Source: Nymphaea colorata (lineage: Eukaryota > Streptophyta > Magnoliopsida > Nymphaeales > Nymphaeaceae). Taken from it: 64,000 bases of DNA. The DNA is taken from the NCBI RefSeq assembly GCF_008831285.2, contig NC_045145.1, positions 13,718,040-13,782,039 of the forward strand, in the 5' to 3' direction. Of this stretch, positions 35,550 through 48,650 are shown piece after piece. The position numbers and the translations under genes were made by a program. Position 1 is the stretch's first letter, and every line of letters starts with the position of its first letter. Under the pieces are notes generated by a model. That model had not been told where the DNA came from, made no database searches, and worked only from the letters and a program-made list of their open reading frames with translations.

Positions 35550-37827
35550 GAAGCTTTTATTTTATCGAATCCCAAAGCTTCAAAAGGAGGAGGAGAAGAA
35601 TAACAGAAAGGGAAGATGGCGGCTACTCGTTTATTGATCCAATACTTAAGAAATCTGTGTGAAGAAAGAATGAGAGAGTTTCATGTGTTCAGCCGCCCAA
35701 TGAGGAACCGGTAAATTAAGGGGCACTGTTGGTGCAATAATCCACCGTCGAGTAGCGGCGGATGGAAAAGTTTAGATTGGACTGTTGGAAAGGGTGCTGG
35801 CCGCTGGGATGTAGGAAGCAGGTTCCTCAATGCCAATGGTGGGCTTCCGATACGAAGCCGTGTGGATCTCAATGCAATCGGTCCTTCACCCGTTCCGTCT
35901 TCTGCTGGTAGAGCTCCTTACATGTTCTACGCGCAAGCGTGCACCTATGAATCGGCCGCGGAATTGAATCGGTTTTTTGTCACCAATTCGCTCTAAATCA
36001 GCTAATAATTCAGCTACCTTCTTATACATGTTGTAGTATAAGAAAACGAAAATGAGGTCATGCGTCTTTTTTTTTAATAGATTTGGTTCTTTAATTAAGC
36101 TAACCTCCATTAAATGATCTAATGAACATGCATATTAAGACAAATCATTTTCATGGTCACATGTAATATTTTCTTAATCAAATAGAAAATGAACGGACCA
36201 TACTATTGCAACAACTTACATGTCAAAAGTCAACCAGTTTATATATATATGTTTGTGTGCGTGCGTGTGTTTGAACGCCGGCAAAAAAAAAAAAAAAAAA
36301 TCTGCTGAGGTCCGTCCGTGGTAGTAAAGGTACTCTCTCAAATTGGATCGCTGACCTTGACTTTGAAAATTGCTGCTGACGTGATGTAAATTCTGCGGCT
36401 GGGGAGAAGTTGGAGATATGAAAAACGTGCCTTAATTTGTCATTCTCACTGCCACGGCTTGCGTAGTCAAGTTATTTATGCGCGTCTTTTTGTCGCCTGT
36501 TTGTGCCAAACACGTTTTTAGCCCTTCGTGGCCTTCCAAAGACGCTATTTAGTAACTATAATTAAGCCTGCTATAATAACAAGTTGGGCCTGTTCGGGTC
36601 ACGCTTGAGCCCGGGCCTGAGTCAGGTTGGGTACTCGGTAGAGGTTCGGGTTCCGCCCGGTGCCCAGACCTAACCATAATAGGTCGTTATTATTTCATAA
36701 TTTGAGGTAAGTTTATAAAACATTTGTATTATAGTGTTTCAAAATTCCATTTTTAATTTTTAGCAAATGCATAAAACAAGTGCGGCATGGAGAACAACCT
36801 TGTTTGGCATAAGGTAGTGTGGGGGTTTATTCATGAGTATCCTTGAATTGAATTATCTCATCCAGATCGCTTTGTCTACGACATAAAAAGTAATTGTCAC
36901 CTGGTTGGCCGGTAGAATTTTGAGACGAAGAAAAGCGACAACTAATCACCTACCTCCCGGCTGCATCAGAACATTCATGAATGTCGAGGACGGCGTACAA
37001 AACGCCATCCCTTTGCCGACACATGAGGATCGGCCGCGTATTCTGTCGCAGAAAATGGTGAACGATTTGAGGGCCTACGTCCTTTTACAGCGGCCGCGTA
37101 TTCATTGTCATGTACTACCTGTCTCTCTTTCTGTTTCTTCTTGTAAAAAAATAATGAATTGGCCGCGTTGTACGTTGATGCGTCGATTCGTAAAGCAGGT
37201 ATATATAGTTAACTATATTACCATATGTTCCGACTAATCGGATCTTGAACACGGCTGGCTTCTGTGTCGGGCAGGTTTGAACTTGGACATACGGAATTCA
37301 GTACCATAACAAGGTTCTTATTTACTAAGATTTGAACTGCGGCAAAATTGGGTATTCATTAAATTTGGTAAGAGACATCTTGCTCCAAATTCAAGCCAAG
37401 CCAGGTTACAGACTATATGTCAATTTTTATACTGAATTTCAACTAGTTCAGGCGTCAACCATTGACATTCCCCACACCTTGTTTCTCTAATTCATGCTTT
37501 GCTGCCGGCCTCGGCCCCTCGCGACCTCACTTTCACATGAAGCTACACAAGTACAGGAAAGATCGACGATGGAGGATTTTTTTTTTTTTTTGGCAAGTGT
37601 GTTTTTGAATTACTATCCAACTATCAATGACGTTTGGTACTTGGAGTTTTAATTATCGGTATCCAAGTGATATTAAAAAGTTACTTTTGTGGTGCAGCAG
37701 GACAACATCGTGCCAAACTTAATTGGTATGAACTGAACAAAAAAGGAAGTTGAAAAGAAGGAAGAATTTAAACCTGAACTTACCTACATGATGAACATAA
37801 AGTGGTTGAAGATCCATGCGTGATGTG
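35550..37827. other. Intergenic, no gene seen
   Basis: The 3' flank of the ERF, then AT-rich DNA. A G/C-rich phrase at about 36595-36665 (GGGCCTG, AGCCCGGGCCTGAGTCAGG) resembles low-complexity text common in dispersed plant repeats. A poly-A run lies at 36283-36300 and a T-run at 37578-37591. Confidence 0.45.
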
Positions 37828-38032
37828 TGATCCACCGGGCGGAGGGAAGGGGGGCCGCCTAGGCCATGGCCCCACCCCAACCAATGAAATTTTTTTTTTA
37901 TACATTGAAAAAAATAATATTTTTTAATTACGTAATATATTTTTTGTATTAAAATTCAGTTTTGCCCTACTTGGATCCAAAGATAGGACTGTCGGGCCGC
38001 CCTTAAAGAAAATCCTAGCTTCGCCCCTGAGC
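37828..38032. mobile_element. Possible decayed dispersed repeat
   Basis: A G/C-rich left part (GGGCGGAGGGAAGGGGGGCC, GCCATGGCCCCACCCC), an AT-rich centre and a right part reading AATCCTAGCTTCGCCCCTGA. This wording is typical of ends of high-copy plant elements. It lies inside the 2.4 kb found in block B but not B'. No transposase, terminal repeat or target duplication was identified, so the class is open. Confidence 0.3.
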
Positions 38033-41000
38033 TTTACATCCATGACCTCAAAGCGAGCTCACAAGCCGTACGTTTGCGATGTGACGTTGCAAGAAAATTA
38101 AAGATCCAGGAAATTGGCAATATCAGAGATTGGAAACTTGCCCCTTCTCAGCTCATGAGGTGGGTTCTTTACAGCAACACCGCAAGCTGCAATGAGTCGT
38201 TCGTCACCAAAGTTGGAGGCTAAAAATTTGCATTCTAAAACGGCATATATACCTCATCTTTGTAGACAGTTTTCTGGTGACGATGGAGCGCCATCCATCA
38301 TTGTATGCCGCCTTCTTGCGATTATATTGAACGGATTATTTGTGGTCATCCATACTGGGGTGCTTTATTTATAAGTGCTTAAGGATCCTTGTCTGTATGT
38401 GTATGTATTTGTATATGTACAATGTATGTATGTAACACTGTGTGTGCATATGTATTCTAATGCATGTGTGTATATATATATATATATGCTGCTCTTAATT
38501 AATTGCCAGTACTGTATTCAGATTCCACCACCATTCGTGACCCTAGTTCAGGTTTCTGGCCTAATTACCACCGGTCTCTAGTCACCTTCTGGTCTCAAAA
38601 TGTTTAATTAAGCAAGTGAACTTAGTAACATGCAAACTAGCACGAGAGGCGGATTAGCTGTTGTCTGTGAATATGAAAGAGATAAAGAGAAGCATTAACA
38701 TCCAGGCTTGGGACTGTCAGAATCCGGTGGTGGTGCTTGGATGGAAGACTAGAGAAACTTGGATTCCTCCATATAAGGACGTAGTATATATTGGTAGGTA
38801 CTGAGGGCTAGCATAGCTGATCAGAAGGCAATGATCTTGAAAACAGCAGCGGAGCACGTGTTTGGAGGATAGAGAGGGAGGTGGCCGGTGCAAGAGAGGG
38901 AAAGGAGTAATTATCTGTCGGCCCTCAATATGATTGACAGATCTCAAAAAGTTTCTTATGGAAATCTTCTTAAAATGTCTTGCAAGTATGTGATGACAAA
39001 AGGATCCGGCGTAGAAGGATTCCTGGCTAGGAGCATATGTTTCCTCGGAATATTGTTGTTTCCTGGCGATGGGCTTGACGGGATCCAATGCTAAATTGTG
39101 CCATTAACAAGGTCAATTATCAGTTTAATACGGATGTAAATTCTGCCAGAAGTCCGTGCGTACTTTTAGTAACGCATCTTAATTCCATGCTCATCTATGT
39201 TGATCATGGACTCAAGCAATTAACCTTCTGACCCCCTTTAGTCCGTATCACGACTTGTACAGTAATTGCATGAAACAATGACGCCAATCTTCAATATCCT
39301 AGGTCAGCTGCTCATGGATCCAGAAGTTATTTTGATTAGGTTTCCATCTGCCACGGCACGGCCGCTTCTTCATGTTTGTGATGATTCTTTCTAATGGTTC
39401 GCAAGTAGTGTCGTGCGACTTCTCGACGGCATAAGCAGAAGCGCCGGGGACGCTCCCGAACGTCCCTGCGATAATAAATTAAGTTCCACGCTCATGGTAA
39501 AACCATCTGAAAAAATTAGAAAACGCTGGAAGTAATTACCCGTAGATAAAGGAACTAAACAACGCTTAGCAAAAGTAGAACCTGCAGATTTACTTTGGGT
39601 TGGAGCACATCTTTTTCTTTTTGTCACTTTTACTTTGAAATATATATGACATAATATCTTAGCCTTGTATGACCAAACCGCGCCCCGATTGTTTTCCTGT
39701 TAGACTGACTCGGATTTTTCTCAACGGCGTAGACACTGCCATTGCTCAGAAACCACTCTTGCGGTGGGAAACCTAACCGCGTCTGCTGTACGTATGATGT
39801 TCTGGTCAGTATAAAACTCTAAAGCAAAAGGCTTGAACCTCTAGGATCTTCATCCAGGCGAATAACCATGAAAAAAGAAAAAAATTCTTGTACGTGTCCT
39901 TCTCGCGTGGGAAAGTAAGCCAGGGATGCCGGTTGCTTCTTAACAGGCGTTTTGACCTTAAAGAGAATCACCTACTAGGTGATCTTATCTCCTATCCATT
40001 CGCACCTGCTGACAATGGCATTTCCAGATTATATTGTAACATAAAGAAGGTGGCAATTTGCTTTATCCTATTTCTAGAGTGCTCTCAAGTAAATATAAGA
40101 CCCATAAAAATGTTGAATCCATGACAAAGAACTTGTTTGTCCTTGACTCAAACCATACGCAATTGGGTTGAGTTGCAGACAAAGAACATTTGCTTGCCAA
40201 CGTGAAGGGATCACCTTTGTCAGCAATTAGGAACCCATTGATGCGACATCTGCAAAATTTTCAGCAAGATCATGCGCTTTATTTTGTAGATTGCTAGCTT
40301 GAATAATAAACCATGAACCAAGCCAACGGAATGGCTCTAATGCAGCAATCAGAAGCAGGAGAGCCGAATCACCAGCTGACAGACAAGTATTATAACGCGC
40401 AAAGATCATATGGTGGCTGGTGGCAGCTTTCGTGAAAAAATGAATAGAATCAAAAGAAAGAATAGGTAAGACAGGAGAAATGGTGACCTAGCAAAGTGAG
40501 GTGGGGCCTCGGCCTTCATACGGATGCGCACACTTTGTTTGAATCTTATGGGTAGTACCAACTTCGATGTGATGAGGTAAACAGTTTAGGTATGGGCTAA
40601 AATTAAATTCACCCTCTACCAAATTGGATTTAGCATAAAGAGCTATATGTGTAACCAAATTTACATTCTGCTTCAGATTATACTTTGACTTTATTTTTAA
40701 AACCAAATTTGGATGCGACTAGCATAATTAAGGTTCGATGTTAAGTTGTACATAATCCGGCGAATCATGTATAGGGTTCAGATTCAGTCTCCCTCATGAA
40801 ACTACGAACTGAACCTAAATCCAATTATGAGTAATTACGCACATCCAAATTCTTTTACCAGAGCTCGCCCAAATGAATTGGAAACCCGTCATCGTCCCTA
40901 CCACTGATAGAGTCGTCACCAACGCAGAACCTGCGAATCTATTATGCCATCGGAGAGAAAATTCAACTCAAAACCCAAATTTTAGGGTCCTTTTAATCCA

Positions 41001-41540
41001 GTCTACAACTCAGGTGTGAATAACGTGGCTACTCATCCAAAAGAAGTCGATGTGATAATTAAAGGTGTTTGCATTTTTGGATCATTTTTTATGAATGAAT
41101 TGACACACATTAAATGTCAGCACTTCTTTTTATTTTTCGTTGACAGGTCAATTCTCTAAAATTTGTCTTCATTATTATTAAAATTAGATTACTATGTGTA
41201 GGCACCAGTCATTATTATCTCACATAAATCACTAGAGAGGCGTGTTTAATTAGATGCATGGTAGTTAACGGGGTGAGTGTTGGTAGCGAGAGTGAGTTGC
41301 GTGCACAATTCTGTGCACACAACAAATGATATGAACAAAAAAAAAAGAAAAAAGGTAGAGGTTAGGGTACTTAATTTGGAGATTTGTTTGTTTTTTTTTT
41401 TTTTTTAATGTTCTTTTTAGTCTTTTAAGTTTTTAAATTGTCCTCATAAAAAATTTCATTTTTACTGATCAAGGGTATTTTGGTCATTAAAAAGGAGCTG
41501 CATATAACCAGCTTCAACACCCATTCTACAGAAATTTTTT
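38033..41540. other. Intergenic, no gene seen
   Basis: The remainder of block B. TA repeats lie near 38471-38486. A 123-codon minus frame at 38717-39088 has no family resemblance. From about 39492 the sequence has a counterpart in block B'. Confidence 0.45.
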
Positions 41541-41583
41541 GTTCATTCTGCTGTCAGTAGAAAGAGCAAGGTGCAGAATGAAC
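41541..41583. repeat. Perfect 11-bp inverted repeat near the B/B' junction
   Basis: GTTCATTCTGC at 41541-41551 and GCAGAATGAAC at 41573-41583, with a third related word (TATTCATTCTGTTG) at about 41588. It sits about 160 bp before the start of block B'. Another small palindrome (GTGCACA and TGTGCAC) lies at 41301-41318. Confidence 0.75.
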
Positions 41584-41742
41584 TTTTTATTCATTCTGTT
41601 GCCAAAAGTTCCTTATTGCGTTGGATGTGGGTAGCACATATCAGGTTGTGCAGACTGTTTATTAAACTGTGCAGCTGTCCCATTAGCGTATGTTCAAAAT
41701 CTTGGACATCATTGTACAATCCATTGTTGCCGTAATTTACCT

Positions 41743-42070
41743 ATTCCCTTTCGACCCAGCTCCGGTTTGGAGCATCAATGCAGATGATCCCGACTTCTGG
41801 CACCGTCTCTCTGATGAAGACTTGGATCAGCTCCAGTCGTCCGCATGCAACCACCAAGAAGTGCATCACCATGTGCACTCGGTGGCTTCACTACGCCCCT
41901 TGATTTTCAATTTGCAATTCCACCTTTGCCAATTTACTGGAGACATGATGCAGCTGATCAGTATCAAACTGGTGCTCACTGCCGAATTCCACGTGCAGCA
42001 GCAGCAAGAGCAGCACCTCGAATCGCAGCCACAGCAAGAACGAGTTGATGGGCATGCTCCATTTGCTTAA
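41743..42070 (+). pseudogene. ERF C-terminal fragment without AP2 domain
   Basis: Copy of the last third of the ERF at 34410-35507: [20 protein letters not shown] and DEDLDQLQSSACNHQEVH line up closely. About 60 bp encoding the Gln-rich stretch is then missing. The frame is shifted over about 41882-41975 and is restored for EFHVQQQQEQHLESQPQQER and VDGHAPFA before TAA. The start of similarity at about 41743 is abrupt, with nothing ERF-like upstream. An ATG at 41690 opens a continuous 126-codon frame through the fragment, so a chimeric peptide is possible, but there is no DNA-binding domain. At the codon where the parent has TAG, this copy has CAG. Confidence 0.85.
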
Positions 42071-45000
42071 ACCAGTGAAGCTTGTATCAGATCCCCAAAG
42101 CTTCAGAAGGAGAACAATAATGATAGAAGGGGAACGAACGCAGTAGCTTCAAGAGCTAAAACACTTTTGCCGCCAGGTTACTCTATATGGTTCACTTGTT
42201 TAATGATCCAATCCTTGGTAGAATGAGCAACCCAAGAGAATAAAGAATCATGTGTTTCACATGTTCAGAGATCCAGCCCCCCAGCGAACGCTTTACCAGT
42301 GTATGGAATATTTCGACTATGAGAAAAGCGGTTGGGATGTGGAAAGATGGAAAGAATTTTCAAGGAGAAGGGTCCCCTCAAAGGGTGGGATGGGCGTGGA
42401 TGCCGTTGCTTGCTTGCTTCTTCTGTTGTCTTCCATGTTTGACTCTTGTAACAGCTTTATATGAATCTTCGCCCCCGGACAAACCATTCGTCACATCAAA
42501 GACTCGCTTGGTTTGTTTTTATTTATGGTTTAACATGCTTACCGTGTAGGTTTACATCCGAGACGAAAGTCTATGTGTGTGCGTGTAGGTTTCTATCCGA
42601 GAATAACTCCTTGCCGGGCCTTCTTTTAATATATTTGAACGTTTTGTAATTAATCTAACCTGCTATTAAATGATTTTACGAAATAGACCAAAACCAAACA
42701 TTTCCTTGCTCACAAGTATTTTCTTAGGCAAACGGAAAATGAACGGATCATAGAGTGTCGAAAATCAAGTACTTTATAAATGTATACGTGTGTGTATAAA
42801 ATAACCAAGAGGTAGTAGTCACACATATGTATTCAGATCTGGCTGTTTGGACGCCGGCTAATAAAAATGTTGCTTGCTACCTGATTGATGAAGAAGAAGT
42901 TGGATGTATGACCCACTAAAAAGGCGAATCTGGTTACATGCACACCCATATTAATAAGATGCGTTAATTTGTCATAATCACTGCAAATAAGCCCAGACAC
43001 GCTAGTGGGGATATACGTGTCCATTCTCTCCTCGAATGACATGCTAGCGGGGAACTTGTTCCCTCTCTCCCTCGCGCATGAGCGGCGATTTTGATATTAT
43101 CGACTTCTATCGGTTCACTTCTACCAAGCTCAGGATTGCTTGGGTATGTAACATAAAATCAATTGTCACTTTATATATTTTTTTAGGAGAAATTGATTTT
43201 TATAACATTCAACTCAAATCAGATTGCTTGTCACCTTTACGAAGAAATAATGTTGCACCAGAGAATGTCAATGACATGGAATTTGAACCAAACATGCCTT
43301 TCGTATGAGTCGCCTTGCCGCCGTCCAGTTCCATTAAAGCAGTTATTTGATTTGACCACCGTCCTGCGAGGTACCTTCTATTAGCACGCACGCTACTACA
43401 TAAGAAGGTTCAGACAAAAATTGACGCGTACATGAAGAAGCCAAAACTGGAGGGGAACAAAAGTGATCGCCCATATAAATAAATGGCCAATTGAATGTGG
43501 CCAGAGATGTAATCTGAGGAATTGTATCCATAAATCCAACCATATCCTTTATTAGTTATTACAACAGCTCGATCAGGAATGTCGCTTCGGTGAAAGGCGC
43601 ACAAAATGCCATGACTTTGCCGACCACATGCGTTCCGGGCCGCATATTTTGAGCAGAAAGTGGTAAACATTTGAGCGCTACGTTATCATCATCAAGGGAA
43701 CCAGAAGTGCACAACTACCAACCTACGGTAAAACTATCTGAAAATTTCAGAAAACGCCAGACATGACTGCAAAATAAAGGAACTAAACATGAGTTAGCAA
43801 AAGTAGAAGCTGCACATTTACTTTGGATTTTAGCCACAAACTAATTTTGGAGCAAAATATTTTTTTCTTTTTGTTAATCTTTACTTTAAATTATGGCATA
43901 TCTTAGACATAGAAAGACTAAACCGCATCCAATTATCTTCCAAATTTTCTTCGTCAAGTGGACTCCAATAAGAAACACTCGGAAGCGGTGGGAAACCTAA
44001 CCATGTTGATGTAACCTGCTGTACTTATGTTTACTGGTAAGTATACTCTACAGCGAATTAAGGCTTGAACGTCAGGATCATCTCCTTCCTCGCTAGTTAA
44101 CCTGAAAAGGAGAGAGAGAGAGAGAGAGAGAACGGTCCTAGTGTCTTCGTCGCAATAGTAGGAGAATGAAAGTAAACTAGCCAGGGATGCTGGTTGCTTC
44201 CTAAGACGCGTTTCCCCTTAAGAGAATCACCTAGCAAGGGAGCTGATGATCTCCTGCAGAAAATTGGAATTTGGAGAATAAATTGAGACAGGAAGAAGGT
44301 GACAATTTTCTTCATCCCTTTCTAGAGTGCACTCAAGGAGATGCAAGACCCAATGGAAATGCTAAATGCATGACAAAGAAGTTGTTTGTCTTTGACTCAA
44401 GCAATTCCAATTTGGTTGAGTTGCAGACAAGAACATCTGTTTGCCAACGTGAAAGAATCAGCGTTTCTTGTTAAGAAGCAACTATTCACGTTTGTCAGCA
44501 ACCCGTCGGTAACATAACAGGTAAAATATATGTGGTCGACGAAAACAATTTGGTTCTATCGGGCAGCACGATCCGATATCGAATCATTCTTGTTGGCGAA
44601 TCCATGGTAAAGGTGCATATCAAAGATAATTTCAGTGTTCAAGAGCGTCAGGACATACAACAAATGGAAAAAAGAACCTACATCCAATTAGTAATTAGAT
44701 GCAGATTCCTTTACCAGATCCGACTAAATGAATTGGAACGGGTTATCATCGCCTCTCGAACTGGGGCCCTTGCATTCTATTCTTGATTGTTACTGTTTCA
44801 ATGTAAGATGCGATGTCGAAATGCAGTTGATCTTTTTTACTACTTTAAAAAGGACTATGAAAACAATAATTTCCTGTAACCCCTCAAAAAATTTAGTCTC
44901 ATATTAAAGATTGTGAGGGATGGGGTCGTTACATTCCCCATGGTCTTATTGTTGGCTACTCTTCCTATAGAACGTGACGTCATAATTAAACGTGTTTCCA

Positions 45001-45258
45001 GTTTTTCTTTTTTGATATGAATAAGTTGACACGCTTTAAATGTTGCCAGTAGTTCTTTTAATTTTTCAACGGTCAATTCCCAAAATTTGTGTTGCTTGTT
45101 AAAATCCGACCACTATGTATCATCTCACATGAAATCACCAGATAGGCATGTTTAATTAGGTGCATGGTAGTTGAAACTGCCCCGAACTGGTGAACACTTA
45201 TCGGTGTCATCCTATATATGGCTGCCGCTGACATGTTAACAGGGTGAGATGTTGGAAA
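41743..45258 (+). repeat. Duplication block B' (daughter of block B)
   Basis: Tandem copy of 35163-41283 that begins inside the ERF coding sequence, so the AP2 part was never included or was lost at the breakpoint. It lacks the 2.4 kb at B 37090-39490. It carries a GA microsatellite at 44107-44132 that B does not have at the matching place. Confidence 0.85.
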
Positions 45259-45763
45259 CCTTGAGCACCATTCTTTTGCTCTAACTTACCTATTATGTTT
45301 TGTAACTTCACCAATATATGTTGCCACGATCGCATTTTGTTTTTGGTAGCTCGGAGAGAATTTTCCCTGGTGTGATAGTTTTGGAAGTTTAATTTGTGGT
45401 AATTTGAAGATCATGCCTGTGTTGCGTGCTTCATGTGTAGATTTGGCTGGCAGAGAATTTTCCACAGTCATCAATTAGCTTTCTGTATTTGTTGTAGAAT
45501 TCTGATTTCTTGCCTGTTAAATTCTAAAGGAGGCTAGATATGATTGCTTATGTTTCAAAGAAAGGTTTACTTCAGAAGAACTGTTAGTGGGCTTTGTTTG
45601 CCTCGTTCCTGATCAATTGTTTATTGTTATGACAGATAAATACATGTAATGGAAATTGCTGCTGTTTTTAATTTTATTCCTAGCAAGCCATATGAATGCA
45701 AGATGTCGATGAATTAATGAAGACTGGGTGGAACTATTCCATTCTGGTGCTTTACATCTGCTT

Positions 45764-45801
<38 letters not shown>

Positions 45802-48518
45802 AATCAACATTGAATTTCTTCAAAGATGGACCGGAAACTGGACCGCGGTTTGCCGGTTACTGTACATGGCTAGCCTGTAAATTTTTCTAGTGAGAGTAGT
45901 CATGGTTCCGATATTCCAGTTCAGATTGGGTGAAAAGTGTCCCGATGGGTGTCTTTCCCATATTTTCTATTCAGATATTGCAACATGTTTGAGTTTCCGG
46001 AGAAAAGCACTTTAGCTGGTTGGTTCATCTTACTGCAGTCGTTTCTAAATCTTTTGGCCGAAAAACTTGATTTATCTTCACTTTAATTAGTATAAAATTG
46101 AAGGGAGACACTATATTTGTTTTGCAATTTTTCATCAAACATGTGGGGAACTTCATTTATTGGTGGAAAAAAAATTACCTCGCCTTTAATTTGAACTATG
46201 GTGAAAATCTTTCAAGTTAAATATGAGTATCGACCCAAACGGTGAAATTATCTCTCTCTCTCTCTCTCTCTCTGAAAAGATTCCTCCTTCCGATGTTTAA
46301 CCTAGAAAATTTCCCGTGCTTTGTTTTGTCTCAAACACTACCCAGATGATAAATATCAACGAGTACATTAGGTTCCATGTTTCCAGCAACTCGAGAAGAT
46401 AAGTCCATCCTTGAAAAAGCGCACGAATCCACACTTGGAAAAGTGCATGAAAAACTTTTAGAAAGAAAGTGGTTCTCCCATCAAAAGGCATGTTTGAGAG
46501 CAGATCAGTGAATATCCATCGTTTTCAGTGATAAACTAAAAGTGCTCTTGGAAACAAGTAAATGGACACTCTTCTTCTTCTTCTTCTTCTTCTTCTTCTT
46601 CTTCTTCTTCTTTTGTTCGTTCCTTTTCTCTAAGTTGTAGCCTTTTAGCCACAATTCCGCACCTCAAAATAAAACGCGCTTCCCCAATTGCTCTGACAAA
46701 ACCCATGCCTTTCAATATTTTCGTCCTTTAGCTTGGGAAGTTGACTAAAAAATTGGTCACGCCACTTTTCTAGTCTATCTTCCGGCTTTTGTTTGCAAGA
46801 TTGAAGAAAGAAATGTTGATTTCTTTTAGTTTTGGGGCTTTCTAATGTTCGGCTTGGGTACTGGCTAAAAAGTGACATTTTCACTGAAAAAGCTTGCTAT
46901 TGTCCCTCTTTTTATTTACTTGGACAGGCTTTGAGGATTTTCATGCAACGCCTGTATATGGAATACGAATATCGTCCTTCTTGGATCATCGTTCTTCTTC
47001 GCATTCCTGTACTTCTCTTCTAACTTGGGACTTTTATAGGTCAACAATTTGGTGTTTTAAAAACTAAAGTCCTCAAATGCTTATTGCAGTTTCTTATTAA
47101 CAATGATCATAATTTCATGACTTAATGTAAATTTTATGAATCTTAGAATTGATCAAAACTTTATAGAAGATGGGACTCTCGAAAGGAAACATGTAATTCC
47201 AAGTGGGTTAAATTAGTGGGGGCTGCTATTTGATTAGCAGTTCGTTTAGTGGCTTTCCTCATTTCTCATTGTTGGCCACACAGGCCATATGGGTTTTGTT
47301 TGTCCTTTGTTTGTTAATTATCTGGTGCGCTTGATTTGGGTTCGCATCTGCTCCCCTTTTATTTTTCCTTTGATGAATGGACCTGTTTTGCAAGAGCCTT
47401 GATTTTCTGGTGTTTCTGTAGAAGAATGCAGGAAGTAGACAGGGGACCATAAAGTTGATGTGTGCATACTTGAATATCAGCTGTGGATCTTCGACATTTT
47501 TGGAGCCCTTTCGCTTATAATTCATACCATTGTCCTTGTAAATGCAAATTGATTCTGATGATGAGCTGTGGTTTTGCCAGTCATAATTAGTAGTTTTTAA
47601 TGTTAAAGGGTCGATACTTTCTGACATGCAAATTTTACAGTAATTCTAACATGCAAAACGGCGCTTGATGTGAAGTCTGACTACAATAACAAAAAACGAA
47701 AAATCAAGTTACCCACTCTTTTCGAATGCAATAAATTTGGACCATGGGTGACTTGGTACAACTCTGCAACATAAACATTTTCTGAGAATGGCCTACTATA
47801 TGGAGGCATTTGATCTTCAGAAGCTTTTTTCCAGGCAAATATTGTTCACCTATATGAAAAATTAGTGTAAGGAAAATAGTTTGACCTCTTCGATGCCAAC
47901 TTATTTTTCTCCTTAAAATCTTAAAGAAAGCAGTGAAATAAGGGTTTGGAATTTGATGTGGCAAATTCAAATTTCACGCTTGTTTGGACTGAGGATATAT
48001 CTGTATGAACACATGGCACTTCAACCATTCAACACACCCTGAAATATTTTTCAGAGTGATCGAACACCCTCTAAAAAAAGTATGCAAGTACTGAACTGTG
48101 ATCTTTTTCGACCTGAAGAATCGTAGCAAACCCACCTCATGGCAGGCAGAGTACTTGCTGGGGAGATGGAAGGCAGGTTTTCGACTATATTCTTATGCAT
48201 GGTTGGCCCAAAGCAAAAATCTCTGAAGATCTTCACTATCAAATGAAACTAGATTCAGGTTTGGTAGGTTTTCTAGTTTAGTATCTTCTTCAAATAAGAG
48301 AGAGCACCCAAGATCTTCATCAAGGACAAGAACGAACAACCGATCGTGGGAGTGACCGTCCATCTCTAAAGTGGAGGGTGGAGATTCTTGAACTTTTTAG
48401 AATGTGATTTGCTCACCACATGACCCGTCGTCGGTTCATTGTGTTTTCCCTCGCAGCCGCAGCGCAGGGTGGAGGCAGCCGGTTTTCGCCCCCTCGTCAA
48501 CCGGTATTCTCCGGTGAC
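45259..48518. other. Intergenic, no gene seen
   Basis: AT-rich DNA between the ERF cluster and the VID27-like gene. It contains TC microsatellites at about 45766-45800 and 46251-46273 and a CTT array at 46571. A 122-codon minus frame at 47259-47627 shows no family resemblance. Confidence 0.45.
46571..46612. repeat. (CTT)n microsatellite
   Basis: About 14 uninterrupted CTT units in intergenic DNA. Confidence 0.95.
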
Positions 48519-48525
48519 TATAAAA
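48519..48525 (+). promoter_or_regulatory. TATA box of the VID27-like gene
   Basis: TATAAAA, 132 bp before the ATG at 48651. Transcription would start near 48550, giving a leader of about 100 bases that includes a CT run. Confidence 0.7.
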
Positions 48526-48650
48526 TCCCTGGTTTTGAACTCCGAGTCCTAATTTTTTGAATTCGCGTCTACTCGCTGAGGAAGAAGCAGCGGCAAAAGT
48601 CTCAATCTAGGGTTCCCTGCACACACAAACTCTCTCTCTCGCTGTCCAGC

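Larger units (their letters stand above)
35163..41283 (+). repeat. Duplication block B
   Basis: Matches block B' (41743-45258) in the same order: the ERF C-terminal coding end; the 3' flank (GTTGATGGGCATGCTCCATT in both); AAAATGAACGGA near 36188 and 42737; a CGCAGAAAATGGTGAAC-like stretch near 37048 and 43650; AGATAAAGGAACTAAACAAC near 39553 and its partner near 43776; GCCAGGGATGC near 39919 and 44180; and GATGCATGGTAGTT near 41253 with its partner near 45160. About 2.4 kb (37090-39490) is present only in B. Confidence 0.85.

Noticed and set aside
38717-39088. 123-codon minus-strand frame in block B
   Set aside because: No family resemblance, no counterpart in block B', and it lies in the 2.4-kb segment that differs between the copies. 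Probably chance.
47259-47627. 122-codon minus-strand frame upstream of the VID27-like gene
   Set aside because: AT-rich composition and no recognisable motif; no promoter or splice context supports it.
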